64,000 nucleotides of DNA from Pseudomonas indica NBRC 103045 (GCF_002091635.1 NZ_BDAC01000012.1:124001-188000), one strand, 5' to 3'; counted from the first letter of the stretch, positions 1-13,687 are shown. A program made the numbers and translations. The notes: a model not told the origin generated them from the letters alone.

Positions 1-298
<298 letters not shown>

Positions 299-299
<1 letters not shown>

Positions 300-1762
300 T
301 GCCCATGCCACTCAATCAATTGTTGCCTCAGGCCGAGAGCTCCGTGCTGATCCGCGAATTGACGCTGGACAGCCGGAAGGTGCGCCCGGGTGATCTGTTC
401 CTCGCGGTCCCGGGTGGACGCCAGGATGGACGTGCTCATATCGCCGACGCCATCGCACGTGGTGCCGTAGCCGTGGCTTATGAAGCCGAGGGCGCGCCGA
501 TGCTGCAGGCGGACGGCGCGATATTGGTGCCGGTGAAGGAGCTGGCCGATCAACTGTCGGCCATTGCCGGTCGCTTTTACGGCGAGCCGAGTCGCGCGCT
601 GCGGTTGGTCGGGGTCACCGGTACCAATGGCAAGACCAGCGTCAGCCAACTGGTGGCGCAGGCGCTTGATCGGCTCGGCGAGCGTTGCGGCATCATCGGC
701 ACCCTGGGTAGCGGTTTCCACGGCGAATTGAAAAGCGGCCTGCACACGACCCCCGACCCGATCGGCGTGCAAGCGGCCCTGGCGCAGCTCAAGCAGGCCG
801 GTGCCCGCGCCGTGGCGATGGAAGTATCGTCCCATGGTCTCGATCAAGGTCGTGTGGCTGCGCTGGCCTTCGACGTCGCCGCGTTCACCAATCTGTCCCG
901 CGATCACCTGGATTACCACGGCAGCATGGAAGCCTATGCCGCCGCAAAGGCCAGGCTGTTCGCCTGGCCGGAACTGAATTGCCGGGTGATCAATCTGGAC
1001 GACGCGTTCGGCCGTGAGCTGGCAGGTCGCCAACACGATTCGCGGTTGATTTCCTACAGCCTGACCGATCCGGCCGCTTACCTGTTCTGCCGCGATGCCC
1101 ATTTCAATGACGATGGCGTACGGGCTGACCTGATTACACCGCGTGGCGAGGGCATTCTGCGCAGCTCGCTGCTCGGCCGGTTCAACCTGAGCAATCTGCT
1201 GGCGGTAGTCGGCTGCTTGCTGGGCATGGACTATCCGCTGGACGAAATTCTTCGGGTGATGCCCGATCTGCAAGGTCCCGCAGGCCGTGTGCAGCGCCTC
1301 GGTGGCGGAGCGGCTCCGCTGGTGGTGGTGGATTACGCACACACCCCGGATGCCTTGGAGAAAGTGCTCGAAGCCTTGCGCCCGCATGCGAGCGGCCGCC
1401 TGTTGTGCCTGTTCGGCTGCGGCGGCGACCGCGATCGCGGCAAGCGTCCGCTGATGGCCGCGGTCGCCGAACGCCTGGCCGACGCCGTGCTGGTCACCGA
1501 TGACAATCCGCGCAGCGAAGATCCGGCGCAGATCGTCGCCGACATCCGGGCGGGTTTCAGTGCGCCGGAACGCGTCGAGTTCATGCACGGGCGCGGCCAC
1601 GCCATCAGCCACCTGGTCGCCTCCGCTCAAGTTGGCGATGTCGTCGTGCTGGCCGGCAAGGGGCACGAGGACTACCAGGAGATCGATGGGGTCCGTCAGC
1701 CGTTCTCCGACCTGAACGAAGCCAGCCAGGCGCTGGCCGCCTGGGAGGTCGCCCATGCTTAA
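299..1762 (+). CDS. murE: UDP-MurNAc-tripeptide synthetase (meso-DAP adding)
   Basis: This cytoplasmic Mur ligase adds meso-diaminopimelate to UDP-MurNAc-L-Ala-D-Glu using ATP. The 487-residue protein has the Mur ligase P-loop GTNGKTS at about 108-114, a TTPDP segment near residue 150, and DNPRSE near residue 402. The DNPR signature is the known selector for meso-DAP rather than lysine, so a typical Gram-negative peptide stem is expected. The start overlaps the ftsI stop and the 3' end overlaps murF by 8 bases, so it is translated as part of the dcw operon. Length and motifs are normal for the family. Confidence 0.98.
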
Positions 1763-3122
1763 GCCGTTGCTTCTCAGCGAAATCGCCGATGCGCTCAGTG
1801 GGCGTCTGGTCGGGAATGATGTCGGCTTCTCTTCGGTGAGCACTGACAGCCGGGCGATTCAGCAGGGCCAGTTGTTCATTGCCCTGACCGGGCCGCGCTT
1901 CGACGGTCATGATTACCTGGGCGAAGTCGCTGGGAAGGGTGCCGTTGCGGCGCTGGTCGAGCGGGAAGTGCCGAATGTGGAGCTGCCGCAATTGGTGGTG
2001 CGCGATACCCGCATGGCTCTCGGTCAGCTCGGTGCGCTGAACCGCCAGGTATTCGCCGGCAAGGTCGCGGCGGTGACCGGCTCCAGCGGCAAGACCAGCG
2101 TCAAGGAGATGCTTGCCAACATCCTGCGGACCCAGGGGCCGGTACTGGCGACCCGCGGCAATCTGAACAACGACCTCGGTGTGCCGCTGACCCTGCTCGA
2201 ACTGGCGCCCGAACATCAGGGCGCGGTAATCGAACTGGGCGCCAATCGGGTTGGAGAGATTGCCTACACCGTCAGCCTTACCCAGCCCCAGGTGGCGATC
2301 ATCACCAACGCCGGTAGCGCCCACGTCGGTGAGTTCGGCGGTCCGGACAAGATCGTCCAGGCCAAAGGCGAGATTCTCGAGGGGCTGGGCAGTGGCGGTA
2401 CCGCCGTGCTCAACCGCGATGACAAGGCGTTCTCCATCTGGCAGGCCCGCTCCAAGGGCGACAGGGTGCTCAGCTTTTCCCTGGGCGACGCTTCGGCCGA
2501 TTTCCGCGCCAGCGAGCTGGCTCGTGACGCCCGTGGTTGTGTGGCATTCACTCTGCAGGGGCTCGCCGGGACCGCACGTATCCAGCTCAACCTGCTGGGG
2601 ACACACAACGTAGCCAATGCCCTGGCCGCCGCCGCTGCCGCCTATGCGCTGGGCGTACCGCTGGTCGGGATCGTTTCCGGGCTCGAGAGCCTGCAGCCGG
2701 TCAAGGGACGCGCCGTAGCGCAGTTGGCGCCGGACGGCACGCGGGTGATCGACGACAGCTATAACGCCAACCCCGCCTCCATGTGCGCGGCCGTTGATAT
2801 ACTCGCCGGTTTTTCCGGGCGCACCGTTCTGGTGCTCGGAGATATGGGCGAACTGGGCGAATGGGCTGAGCGGGGACACCGCGAAGTCGGCGCCTATGCG
2901 GCCGGTAAGGTCGATGCTCTCTACGCGGTGGGGCCATTGATGGCCCATGCGGTGAAGGCATTCGGCAGCCAGGGGCGCCATTTCGCCGACCAGGCCGCCC
3001 TGATCGAGGCGCTACGCGCCGAGCAGGGCCAGAACACCACCATTTTAATAAAGGGCTCGCGCAGCGCGGCGATGGAAAAAGTCGTCGCGGCGCTCTGCGG
3101 TACCGGCGAGGGGAGTCATTAA
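1755..3122 (+). CDS. murF: UDP-MurNAc-tripeptide-D-Ala-D-Ala ligase
   Basis: MurF adds the D-Ala-D-Ala dipeptide to complete UDP-MurNAc-pentapeptide in the cytoplasm. The 455-residue protein carries the ATP loop GSSGKTS at about 109-115 and the central Mur ligase segment with the ELGANRVGEI block. The chosen ATG lies 6 bases after a GGAGG ribosome site inside the murE end. The TAA stop abuts the mraY ATG directly, fitting coupled translation. It works directly with DdlB, encoded at 9292-10239, which supplies the dipeptide. Confidence 0.98.
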   Translation: MLKPLLLSEIADALSGRLVGNDVGFSSVSTDSRAIQQGQLFIALTGPRFDGHDYLGEVAGKGAVAALVEREVPNVELPQLVVRDTRMALGQLGALNRQVFAGKVAAVTGSSGKTSVKEMLANILRTQGPVLATRGNLNNDLGVPLTLLELAPEHQGAVIELGANRVGEIAYTVSLTQPQVAIITNAGSAHVGEFGGPDKIVQAKGEILEGLGSGGTAVLNRDDKAFSIWQARSKGDRVLSFSLGDASADFRASELARDARGCVAFTLQGLAGTARIQLNLLGTHNVANALAAAAAAYALGVPLVGIVSGLESLQPVKGRAVAQLAPDGTRVIDDSYNANPASMCAAVDILAGFSGRTVLVLGDMGELGEWAERGHREVGAYAAGKVDALYAVGPLMAHAVKAFGSQGRHFADQAALIEALRAEQGQNTTILIKGSRSAAMEKVVAALCGTGEGSH

Positions 3123-4205
3123 ATGCTGCTGCTGCTGGCAGAGTATCTGCAACAGTTCTACAAAGGCTTCGCGGTCTTCCAGTACCTGACGCTGCGCGGG
3201 ATTCTGGGCGTGCTGACTGCGCTGGCACTGTCGCTCTGGCTGGGCCCCTGGATGATCCGCACCCTGCAGATCCGCCAGATCGGCCAGGCAGTGCGCAACG
3301 ACGGCCCGCAATCGCACCTGTCCAAATCCGGTACGCCGACCATGGGCGGTGCGCTGATCCTGTCCGCCATCACCATCAGCACCCTGCTGTGGGCGGACTT
3401 GAGCAACCGTTATGTCTGGGTCGTACTGGGCGTGACCCTGCTGTTCGGCGGTATCGGCTGGGTGGACGACTACCGCAAGGTGATCGAGAAGAACTCCCGC
3501 GGCCTGCCGAGCCGCTGGAAGTATTTCTGGCAATCGGTATTCGGTATCGGCGCGGCGGTCTTCCTTTATATGACTGCACAGACGCCGATCGAAACCACGC
3601 TGATCCTGCCGCTGCTGAAGAACATCGAGATCCCGCTGGGGATTTTCTTCGTGGTGCTGACCTATTTCGTCATCGTCGGTTCGAGCAACGCGGTGAACCT
3701 CACCGATGGCCTGGATGGGCTGGCGATCATGCCGACCGTCATGGTGGGCAGCGGTCTGGGTATCTTCTGCTATCTCTCCGGTAACGCGCGGTTCGCCGAA
3801 TACCTGCTGATTCCCTACGTGCCGGGCGCCGGCGAGCTGATCGTGTTCTGCGGCGCGTTGATCGGTGCCGGTCTGGGATTTCTCTGGTTTAACACCTATC
3901 CGGCCCAGGTCTTCATGGGGGATGTGGGCGCGCTGGCGTTGGGTGCGGCGCTCGGCACCATCGCCGTGATCGTTCGCCAGGAGATCGTGCTGTTCATCAT
4001 GGGCGGGGTGTTCGTCATGGAAACCCTGTCGGTGATGATCCAGGTCGCGTCCTTCAAGTTGACCGGCCGGCGTGTGTTCCGCATGGCGCCGATTCATCAC
4101 CATTTCGAACTGAAGGGCTGGCCCGAGCCGCGTGTGATCGTGCGCTTCTGGATCATCACGGTGATCCTGGTGCTGATCGGCCTCGCCACCCTGAAACTGC
4201 GTTGA
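3123..4205 (+). CDS. mraY: Phospho-MurNAc-pentapeptide translocase
   Basis: MraY moves phospho-MurNAc-pentapeptide to undecaprenyl phosphate, making lipid I at the inner membrane. The 360-residue polytopic protein has about ten hydrophobic segments and the family signatures VDDYRKV near 115, NLTDGLDGL near 191-199, a [10 protein letters not shown] block, and [11 protein letters not shown] near 321-331. The aspartates in the first two motifs and the histidine cluster form the Mg-dependent active site in known structures. It starts one base after the murF stop. Length is typical. Confidence 0.98.
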   Translation: MLLLLAEYLQQFYKGFAVFQYLTLRGILGVLTALALSLWLGPWMIRTLQIRQIGQAVRNDGPQSHLSKSGTPTMGGALILSAITISTLLWADLSNRYVWVVLGVTLLFGGIGWVDDYRKVIEKNSRGLPSRWKYFWQSVFGIGAAVFLYMTAQTPIETTLILPLLKNIEIPLGIFFVVLTYFVIVGSSNAVNLTDGLDGLAIMPTVMVGSGLGIFCYLSGNARFAEYLLIPYVPGAGELIVFCGALIGAGLGFLWFNTYPAQVFMGDVGALALGAALGTIAVIVRQEIVLFIMGGVFVMETLSVMIQVASFKLTGRRVFRMAPIHHHFELKGWPEPRVIVRFWIITVILVLIGLATLKLR

Positions 4206-4212
4206 GGACGAG

Positions 4213-5559
4213 ATGAGCCTGATCGCTTCCGACCATTTCCGCATCGTTGTCGGCCTCGGCAAGAGCGGCATGTCCCTGGTGCGCTTCCTGGCGCGCCAAG
4301 GCTTGCCCTTTGCTGTTGCCGATACGCGCGAGAATCCGCCGGAACTGGCCGCCCTCAAGACGCAGTTCCCGCAGGTCGAGGTGCGTTGCGGTGCGCTGGA
4401 CGTGGAATTCCTGTCCCGAGCCGGCGAGCTGTACGTCAGTCCGGGCCTGGCATTGGCTACGCCGGCGCTGCGTGAAGTCGCGGCGCGGGGCGTGAAGATG
4501 TCCGGCGATATCGACCTGTTCGTCCGTCATGCCAAGGCACCAATCGTCGCCATCACCGGCTCCAACGCCAAGAGCACCGTGACCACGCTGGTCGGCGAAA
4601 TGGCCGCGGCGGCGGGGCGCAAGGTCGCGGTCGGCGGCAACCTGGGCACGCCGGCGCTGGACTTGCTGGATGATGCGGTGGAGCTCTACGTGCTCGAGTT
4701 GTCGAGTTTCCAGTTGGAGACCACCGAGCGGATGAATGCCGAGGTCGCCACCTGCCTGAACGTCAGCGAAGACCACATGGACCGCTATGACGATCTGCAG
4801 GCCTACCACCTGGCCAAGCACCGTATCTTCCGTGGCGCCCGCCAGGTGGTGGTGAACCGTCAGGACGCGTTGTCCCGGCCGCTGATCGCCGATCAGGTGC
4901 CGTGCTGGACCTTCGGCCTGGACAAACCGGACTTCAAGGGCTTCGGCTTGATCGAGGAAAACGGCGAGAAGCACCTGGCCTTCCAGTTCCAGGCCTTGAT
5001 GCCGGTGCGTGAGTTGAAGATGCGTGGCGCGCACAACCAGGCCAATGCCCTGGCTGCGCTAGCTCTTGGCCATGCCGTGGGCCTGCCGTTCGAGCCGATG
5101 CTGGATACGCTGCGTGGCTTCACCGGCCTGCCGCATCGCTGCCAGTGGGTGCGCGAGCGCAACGGTGTTAATTATTACGACGACTCCAAGGCCACCAACG
5201 TCGGTGCGGCGCTGGCGGCCATCGAAGGACTGGGGGCAGACATTCCCGGCAAGCTGGTGCTGATCGCCGGTGGCGACGGCAAGGGGGCGGACTTTTCCGC
5301 CCTGCGTACGCCGGTGGGCCGCTTCTGCCGGGCCGTGGTGTTGCTCGGCCGCGATGCCGAGCGTCTGGCCGAAGCATTGGACGGAGCGGCACCGCTGGTG
5401 CGGGTGAAGACGCTCGACGAGGCTGTCCGGAATGCGGCCGAACTGGCGTCGTCCGGCGATGCGGTACTGCTGTCGCCCGCCTGCGCCAGCCTGGACATGT
5501 TCAAGAATTTCGAAGAGCGCGGACGTCTGTTCGCCCAGGCTGCGGAGGGGTTGCACTGA
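4213..5559 (+). CDS. murD: UDP-MurNAc-L-alanine:D-glutamate ligase
   Basis: MurD adds D-glutamate to UDP-MurNAc-L-Ala in the cytoplasm. The 448-residue protein shows an N-terminal Rossmann-like stretch (VVGLGKSGMS), a P-loop GSNAKST at about 117-123, and the C-terminal Mur ligase segments YYDDSKATN and LIAGGDGKGADF. A GAGG ribosome site precedes the ATG by 5 bases. Its TGA shares bases with the ATG of ftsW (ATGA-type overlap), again suggesting coupling. Nothing unusual is seen. Confidence 0.98.
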   Translation: MSLIASDHFRIVVGLGKSGMSLVRFLARQGLPFAVADTRENPPELAALKTQFPQVEVRCGALDVEFLSRAGELYVSPGLALATPALREVAARGVKMSGDIDLFVRHAKAPIVAITGSNAKSTVTTLVGEMAAAAGRKVAVGGNLGTPALDLLDDAVELYVLELSSFQLETTERMNAEVATCLNVSEDHMDRYDDLQAYHLAKHRIFRGARQVVVNRQDALSRPLIADQVPCWTFGLDKPDFKGFGLIEENGEKHLAFQFQALMPVRELKMRGAHNQANALAALALGHAVGLPFEPMLDTLRGFTGLPHRCQWVRERNGVNYYDDSKATNVGAALAAIEGLGADIPGKLVLIAGGDGKGADFSALRTPVGRFCRAVVLLGRDAERLAEALDGAAPLVRVKTLDEAVRNAAELASSGDAVLLSPACASLDMFKNFEERGRLFAQAAEGLH

Positions 5560-6782
5560 TGCTGTCCCTGCTGCGTCCGTACCCGTCCCCGCTGTTCAGC
5601 CGTCGCGGTCTGGATGTCGACTTCCCCTTGCTGGCCGGTTGTCTGGCGCTGCTCGGCCTGGGGCTGGTGATGATCACCTCGGCATCCTCCGAAGTGGCTG
5701 CCGCGCTATCCGGCAATCCGCTGTATCACATGATCCGCCACCTGGTTTATCTGGTGATCGGACTCGGTGTCTGCGGACTGGTGCTGATGATTCCGCTGTC
5801 CACCTGGCAGCGCCTGGGCTGGGTCCTGTTGATCGGCGCCTTCGGGTTGCTGGTGCTGGTGCTGGTGCCGCATATCGGGCGCGAGGTGAACGGCTCCATG
5901 CGCTGGATCGGCTTCGGTGCGTTCAACGTCCAGCCCTCGGAAATCGCCAAGGTCTTCGTGGTGCTCTACCTCGCCGGTTATCTGGTCCGCCGCCAGGAAG
6001 AGGTGCGCGAGAGCTGGGCCGGCTTCTTCAAGCCGTTCGTCGTGCTGCTGCCGATGGCCGGCCTGCTGCTGTTGGAGCCCGACTTCGGTGCCACCGTGGT
6101 CATGATGGGTTCGGCCGCCGCCATGTTGTTCCTCGGCGGTGTCGGTCTGTTCCGCTTCAGCTTGATGGTGGCGCTGGCCGTGGGTGCGGTGTTCGTCCTG
6201 GTACAGACCCAGGAGTACCGCCTGCAACGCCTGATCACTTTCACCGACCCCTGGGCCGACCAGTTCGGTTCCGGCTACCAGTTGACCCAGGCACTGATCG
6301 CCTTCGGTCGGGGCGAATGGTTCGGCGTCGGGCTGGGCAACAGTATCCAGAAGCAGTTCTACCTGCCCGAGGCGCATACCGATTTCGTCTACGCGGTGCT
6401 TGCCGAAGAACTTGGCATGGTCGGCGCCTTGGCGACCCTGGGGCTGTTCCTCTTCGTCAGCGTGCGTGCCTTGTACATCGGGTTGTGGGCGGAGAAGGCC
6501 AAGCAGTTCTTCGCCGCCTATACGGCCTATGGTCTGGCGTTTCTCTGGATTGGCCAGTTCCTGATCAATATCGGTGTGAACATCGGCCTGTTGCCCACCA
6601 AGGGCCTGACCTTGCCGTTCCTCAGCTACGGCGGCAGCTCGCTGGTGATCTGCTGCCTCAGCCTCGGCCTGTTGCTGCGTATCGAATGGGAGCGCCGCAC
6701 TGTGCTGGGGACAGAGGATGTGGAGTTTGCCGAAGAAGATTTTCCCGAAGACGGCACGGAGGGTGTGAGCCATGCCCGCTAA
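5559..6782 (+). CDS. ftsW: Septal peptidoglycan polymerase, SEDS family
   Basis: FtsW is the SEDS glycosyltransferase that polymerises lipid II at the septum together with FtsI. The 407-residue protein has about ten membrane segments and the SEDS hallmarks near the C-terminal half: the block around YLPEAHTDFVYAVLAEE and the later LPTKGLTLPFLSYGGSS. A charged C-terminal tail (EDVEFAEEDFPEDG) follows the last helix. It overlaps murD by one base and murG by 11 bases. Confidence 0.98.
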   Translation: MLSLLRPYPSPLFSRRGLDVDFPLLAGCLALLGLGLVMITSASSEVAAALSGNPLYHMIRHLVYLVIGLGVCGLVLMIPLSTWQRLGWVLLIGAFGLLVLVLVPHIGREVNGSMRWIGFGAFNVQPSEIAKVFVVLYLAGYLVRRQEEVRESWAGFFKPFVVLLPMAGLLLLEPDFGATVVMMGSAAAMLFLGGVGLFRFSLMVALAVGAVFVLVQTQEYRLQRLITFTDPWADQFGSGYQLTQALIAFGRGEWFGVGLGNSIQKQFYLPEAHTDFVYAVLAEELGMVGALATLGLFLFVSVRALYIGLWAEKAKQFFAAYTAYGLAFLWIGQFLINIGVNIGLLPTKGLTLPFLSYGGSSLVICCLSLGLLLRIEWERRTVLGTEDVEFAEEDFPEDGTEGVSHAR

Positions 6783-7834
6783 CGTGCTGATCATGGCGGG
6801 GGGCACCGGGGGCCATGTGTTCCCGGCACTCGCCTGCGCCCAGGAGTTCAAGGCGCGTGGTTATTCCGTGCATTGGCTGGGAACGCCGCGCGGTATCGAA
6901 AACGATCTGGTGCCCCAGGCCGGTCTGCCGTTGCACCTGATCCAGGTCAGCGGCTTGCGCGGCAAGGGCATTGCGTCGCTGCTGAAGGCGCCGTTCCAGT
7001 TGATCAAGGCGCTGTTCCAGGCGCGTCGGGTGATGCGCGAGTTGCAGCCGGTCTGTGTGTTGGGCATGGGCGGCTACGTGACCGGGCCGGGCGGCCTGGC
7101 TGCACGGCTGGCTGGCGTGCCACTGATCATTCACGAGCAGAACGCCGTGGCCGGGACTGCCAACCGTGCCCTGGCTCCGCTTTCGAGCCGGGTATGCGAG
7201 GCCTTCCCGGAAACCTTCGCCACGTCTGCCAAGCGTCGCACCACCGGCAACCCGGTGCGCGAGGAACTGTTCCTGGAAACGCCACGCCAGACGCTGCAAG
7301 GCCGCAAGCCGCGCTTGCTGATCCTGGGCGGCAGCCTGGGCGCCGAGCCACTCAACAAGCTGCTGCCGGAGGCGTTGGCCCAGGTGTCTGCGGAGTTGCG
7401 TCCCGAGGTGTTCCATCAGGCCGGCAGGCAGCACCACGAGATCACCGTCGAGCGCTACCGCGCCGTCGGAGTCGAGGCCGAGGTGGCGCCCTTCATCAAG
7501 GACATGGCGCGGGCCTACGCCTGGGCCGATCTGGTGATCTGCCGCGCCGGCGCGCTCACCGTCAGCGAACTGGCCGCCGCCGGGCTGCCGTCGTTCCTGG
7601 TGCCGTTGCCGCATGCGATCGACGACCACCAGACCCGTAACGCCGATTATCTGGCGAAGGAGGGCGCCGCCGTCCTTCTGCCGCAACGCACGACTGACGC
7701 CGCCACGCTGGCCGCGCAGCTGACCGAGGTTTTGATGCAACCGGAAAAACTCAAGGCCATGGGCGCGACAGCCCGCCGTCTGGCCAAGCCCGACGCCACC
7801 CGCAGCGTGGTGGATATCTGTCTGGAGGTGGCCC

Positions 7835-7842
<8 letters not shown>
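6772..7842 (+). CDS. murG: Lipid II synthase, UDP-GlcNAc transferase
   Basis: MurG transfers GlcNAc to lipid I on the cytoplasmic face of the inner membrane, producing lipid II. The 356-residue GT-B protein has the N-terminal glycine-rich loop GGTGGH at 10-15, a second loop [11 protein letters not shown], and the donor-binding stretch [14 protein letters not shown] with the downstream P-H-A-I-DDHQ block. Those match the family's UDP-GlcNAc and lipid I contact regions. The start lies inside the ftsW end and the stop overlaps murC by 8 bases. Confidence 0.98.
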
Positions 7843-10239
<2,397 letters not shown>

Positions 10240-10241
10240 GC

Positions 10242-11120
10242 ATGCACGGCGCCACTCTCCGTCATCAGCAACCCGGCAGCGGCCGCGCCTCCATGCGCAA
10301 GCCGGCGCCGCGGGGTGCCAGTCGGATGGTGGCCAAGGAACCGTTGTCGGCGCGTTTGCCGAAGCCCAACTTCGCGCTGTTCAAGCGTCTGGCCTGGCCG
10401 CTGTTGCTGGTTGGGCTGGGGTTCGGTGCCTACGAGCTGGCCCAGCGGTTGTTGCCTTATGCCGACCGGCCGATCGTCAAGGTCAGTGTGGAAGGCGACC
10501 TCAGTTACATCAGCCAGCAGGCGGTGCAGCAGCGTATCGCACCGTTCGTCGAGGCGAGCTTCTTCACCGTCGACCTGGCCGGCATGCGCGGCGAGCTGGA
10601 GCAAATGCCCTGGATCGCCCATGCCGAGGTGCGTCGCGTATGGCCGGATCAGGTGCTGATCCGCCTGGAGGAGCAACTGCCGATTGCCCGTTGGGGCGAC
10701 GAGGCGCTGCTGAACAACCAGGGGCAGGCGTTCGCGCCGCGCGAATCGGCGCACTACGAGCACCTGCCGCAGCTCTATGGGCCGAAGCGTGCGCAGCAGC
10801 GGGTCATGCAGCAATACCAGGTACTCAGCCAGATGCTGCGCCCGCTGGGCTTCTCCGTGGCGCGCCTGGAGCTGCGCGAACGGGGTAGCTGGTTCCTGAC
10901 CACGGGGGCGGGCAGCGACGGCCAGTCCATCGAACTGTTGCTCGGACGCGACCACTTGGTGGAGAAGATGCGCCGCTTCATCAGCATTTACGACAAGGCG
11001 CTGAAAGAGCAGATCGCGAATATAGAGCGCATCGACCTGCGTTACCCCAACGGCCTGGCCGTGGCGTGGCGTGCGCCGGTGCCCGACGCGGCGGCGATGA
11101 CCGCCCGCGCAGAGAATTGA
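10242..11120 (+). CDS. ftsQ: Cell division protein FtsQ
   Basis: FtsQ links early and late divisome proteins. The 292-residue protein has a basic cytoplasmic N-terminus (about 45 residues), one membrane helix at about 46-66, a periplasmic POTRA domain at about 75-145 (starting [17 protein letters not shown]), and a beta-rich FtsQ/DivIB domain. The ATG follows a GAGGGG site at the end of ddlB with a 2-base gap. A GTG further upstream is not needed. It is followed 16 bases later by ftsA, its usual partner. Confidence 0.96.
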   Translation: MHGATLRHQQPGSGRASMRKPAPRGASRMVAKEPLSARLPKPNFALFKRLAWPLLLVGLGFGAYELAQRLLPYADRPIVKVSVEGDLSYISQQAVQQRIAPFVEASFFTVDLAGMRGELEQMPWIAHAEVRRVWPDQVLIRLEEQLPIARWGDEALLNNQGQAFAPRESAHYEHLPQLYGPKRAQQRVMQQYQVLSQMLRPLGFSVARLELRERGSWFLTTGAGSDGQSIELLLGRDHLVEKMRRFISIYDKALKEQIANIERIDLRYPNGLAVAWRAPVPDAAAMTARAEN

Positions 11121-11136
11121 GGAGAACGGAACAATC

Positions 11137-12384
11137 ATGGCAAGTGTGCAGAGCGGCAAGATGATCGTCGGCCTGGACATCGGCACCTCCAAGGTGGTGG
11201 CGTTGGTGGGCGAGGTTGCCGCGGACGGCCAACTGGAAATCGTCGGCATCGGGACGCACCCGTCGCGTGGCCTGAAGAAGGGCGTGGTGGTGAACATCGA
11301 GTCCACTGTGCAGTCGATCCAGCGTGCCGTCGAAGAAGCCCAACTGATGGCCGGCTGCCGCATCCACTCGGCCTTCGTCGGGGTGGCCGGCAACCATATC
11401 CGCAGCCTGAACTCCCACGGCATCGTCGCCATCCGCGACCGGGAAGTGAGCCCGGCCGATATCGAGCGCGTGCTGGATGCCGCCCAGGCGGTGGCGATCC
11501 CGGCCGACCAGCGGGTGCTGCATACCCTGCCGCAGGATTACGTCATCGATAACCAGGAAGGCGTGCGCGAGCCGCTGGGCATGTCCGGCGTCCGTTTGGA
11601 GGCCAAGGTCCACGTGGTGACTTGCGCGGTGAATGCGGCGCAGAACGTCGAGAAATGCGTGCGCCGCTGTGGCCTGGAAGTCGACGACATCATTCTCGAA
11701 CAACTGGCCTCGGCCTATTCGGTGCTTACCGAGGACGAGAAGGAACTGGGCGTCTGCCTGGTGGATATCGGCGGCGGCACCACCGACATCGCCATCTTCA
11801 CCGAGGGCGCCATCCGTCACACCGCGGTGATTCCGATTGCCGGCGACCAAGTGACCAACGACATCGCCATGGCCCTGCGCACCCCGACGCAGTATGCCGA
11901 GGAAATCAAGATCCGCTATGCCTGTGCCCTGGCCAAGCTGGCCGGTGCGGGCGAGACCATCAAGGTGCCCAGCGTCGGCGATCGTCCGCCGCGCGAACTG
12001 TCCCGCCAGGCCCTGGCCGAGGTGGTCGAGCCGCGCTACGACGAGCTGTTCACCCTGATCCAGGCCGAACTGCGGCGTAGCGGCTACGAGGATCTGATTC
12101 CGGCGGGGATCGTTCTCACCGGCGGTACTTCGAAGATGGAAGGCGCGGTCGAACTGGCCGAGGAAATCTTCCATATGCCGGTGCGCCTCGGTGTACCCCA
12201 CAGCGTCAAGGGGCTGGCCGACGTGGTGCGCAACCCGATCTATTCGACCGGCGTGGGGCTGTTGCTCTACGGCCTGCAGAAGCAGGCCGACGGCGTGCCC
12301 ATGTCCGGTTTCGGCAGTTTCAGCGATGAACCCAAAACACCTGTCCTGGAGCGGCTCAAACGCTGGGTCCAGGGTAATTTCTGA
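11137..12384 (+). CDS. ftsA: Divisome actin-like protein FtsA
   Basis: FtsA tethers FtsZ to the inner membrane and recruits later division proteins. The 415-residue protein has the actin/Hsp70 phosphate 1 motif GLDIGTSKV near the start, the phosphate 2 motif VDIGGGTTDI, and the adenosine motif GIVLTGGTSKMEG. The last residues (LERLKRWVQGNF) form the amphipathic membrane-targeting helix typical of the family. A GAGGAGAA site precedes the start. It is separated from ftsZ by 49 bases. Confidence 0.98.
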   Translation: MASVQSGKMIVGLDIGTSKVVALVGEVAADGQLEIVGIGTHPSRGLKKGVVVNIESTVQSIQRAVEEAQLMAGCRIHSAFVGVAGNHIRSLNSHGIVAIRDREVSPADIERVLDAAQAVAIPADQRVLHTLPQDYVIDNQEGVREPLGMSGVRLEAKVHVVTCAVNAAQNVEKCVRRCGLEVDDIILEQLASAYSVLTEDEKELGVCLVDIGGGTTDIAIFTEGAIRHTAVIPIAGDQVTNDIAMALRTPTQYAEEIKIRYACALAKLAGAGETIKVPSVGDRPPRELSRQALAEVVEPRYDELFTLIQAELRRSGYEDLIPAGIVLTGGTSKMEGAVELAEEIFHMPVRLGVPHSVKGLADVVRNPIYSTGVGLLLYGLQKQADGVPMSGFGSFSDEPKTPVLERLKRWVQGNF

Positions 12385-12433
12385 ATGCAGTAGCGGTAGG
12401 CGTTACAAACTAGAAAAGGAAAGGAGAGGGAAA

Positions 12434-13615
12434 ATGTTCGAATTAGTAGACAACGTCCCACAAAGTGCAGTCATCAAAGTCATCGGCGTCGGTGGCGGCG
12501 GTGGCAACGCGGTCAATCACATGGCCAAGAGCAGCATCGAAGGCGTCGAGTTCATCTGCGCAAACACCGATGCCCAGGCGCTGAAGAACGTCGGCGCCCG
12601 TACGGTGCTGCAACTGGGTACCGGCGTGACCAAGGGCCTCGGCGCCGGCGCCAATCCGGAGGTCGGCCGTCAGGCCGCGCTGGAAGATCGCGACCGCATC
12701 GCCGAAGTGCTGCAAGGCACCGACATGGTCTTCATCACCACCGGCATGGGCGGCGGTACCGGTACCGGTGCGGCACCGATCATCGCTGAAGTGGCCAAGG
12801 ACCTGGGTATCCTCACCGTGGCGGTAGTGACCCGTCCGTTCCCGTTCGAAGGCCGCAAGCGCATGCAGATCGCCGATGAAGGCATTCGCGCACTGGCCGA
12901 GAGCGTCGACTCGCTGATCACTATCCCCAACGAGAAGCTGCTGACCATCCTGGGTAAGGACGCCAGCCTGCTGTCCGCCTTCGCCAAGGCCGACGACGTG
13001 CTCGCCGGTGCGGTGCGCGGCATCTCCGACATCATCAAGCGTCCCGGCATGATCAACGTCGACTTCGCCGACGTGAAGACCGTGATGAGCGAGATGGGCA
13101 TGGCGATGATGGGCACCGGCTGCGCCAGCGGTCCGAACCGTGCGCGCGAAGCCACCGAAGCGGCGATCCGCAATCCGCTGCTCGAGGACGTGAACCTGCA
13201 GGGGGCCCGCGGCATCCTGGTGAACATTACCGCTGGTCCGGATCTGTCCCTCGGCGAATACTCCGACGTGGGTAACATCATCGAGCAGTTCGCTTCCGAG
13301 CACGCCACCGTCAAGGTGGGTACCGTGATCGATCCGGACATGCGCGATGAGCTGCACGTCACTGTGGTCGCCACGGGCCTGGGCGCGCGCATCGAGAAGC
13401 CGGTGAAGGTCGTCGACAACACCGTGCAGACCGCTGTGGCCGCACCTGCCGCCGCTGCACCGCGTAGCGAGCAAGGAGTCAACTACAAGGACTACGAGCG
13501 CCCCACCGTGCAGCGTCAGAGCCATGCCGGTGCGGCGACCGCAGCCAAGCTCAACCCCCAGGACGATCTGGATTACCTGGATATCCCGGCATTCCTGCGT
13601 CGTCAGGCTGATTGA
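12434..13615 (+). CDS. ftsZ: Cell division GTPase FtsZ
   Basis: FtsZ is the tubulin-like GTPase that forms the division ring. I chose the ATG at 12434 because it follows AAGGAGAGGG and gives MFELVDNVPQ, the conserved N-terminus; the open frame upstream overlaps ftsA in another frame and is not coding. The 393-residue protein has the tubulin signature GGGTGTG at about 106-112 and the T7 loop region VDFADVKTVM. A variable linker rich in alanine leads to the C-terminal binding peptide DYLDIPAFLRRQ, which contacts FtsA, ZipA and MinC. Confidence 0.98.
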   Translation: MFELVDNVPQSAVIKVIGVGGGGGNAVNHMAKSSIEGVEFICANTDAQALKNVGARTVLQLGTGVTKGLGAGANPEVGRQAALEDRDRIAEVLQGTDMVFITTGMGGGTGTGAAPIIAEVAKDLGILTVAVVTRPFPFEGRKRMQIADEGIRALAESVDSLITIPNEKLLTILGKDASLLSAFAKADDVLAGAVRGISDIIKRPGMINVDFADVKTVMSEMGMAMMGTGCASGPNRAREATEAAIRNPLLEDVNLQGARGILVNITAGPDLSLGEYSDVGNIIEQFASEHATVKVGTVIDPDMRDELHVTVVATGLGARIEKPVKVVDNTVQTAVAAPAAAAPRSEQGVNYKDYERPTVQRQSHAGAATAAKLNPQDDLDYLDIPAFLRRQAD

Positions 13616-13687
13616 TGAAATTTATCAGGACTGTGAAGGTGATTGGTGTTCAGCAAAGGCCGGTTCTGCTATCATCGCCGGCCATTG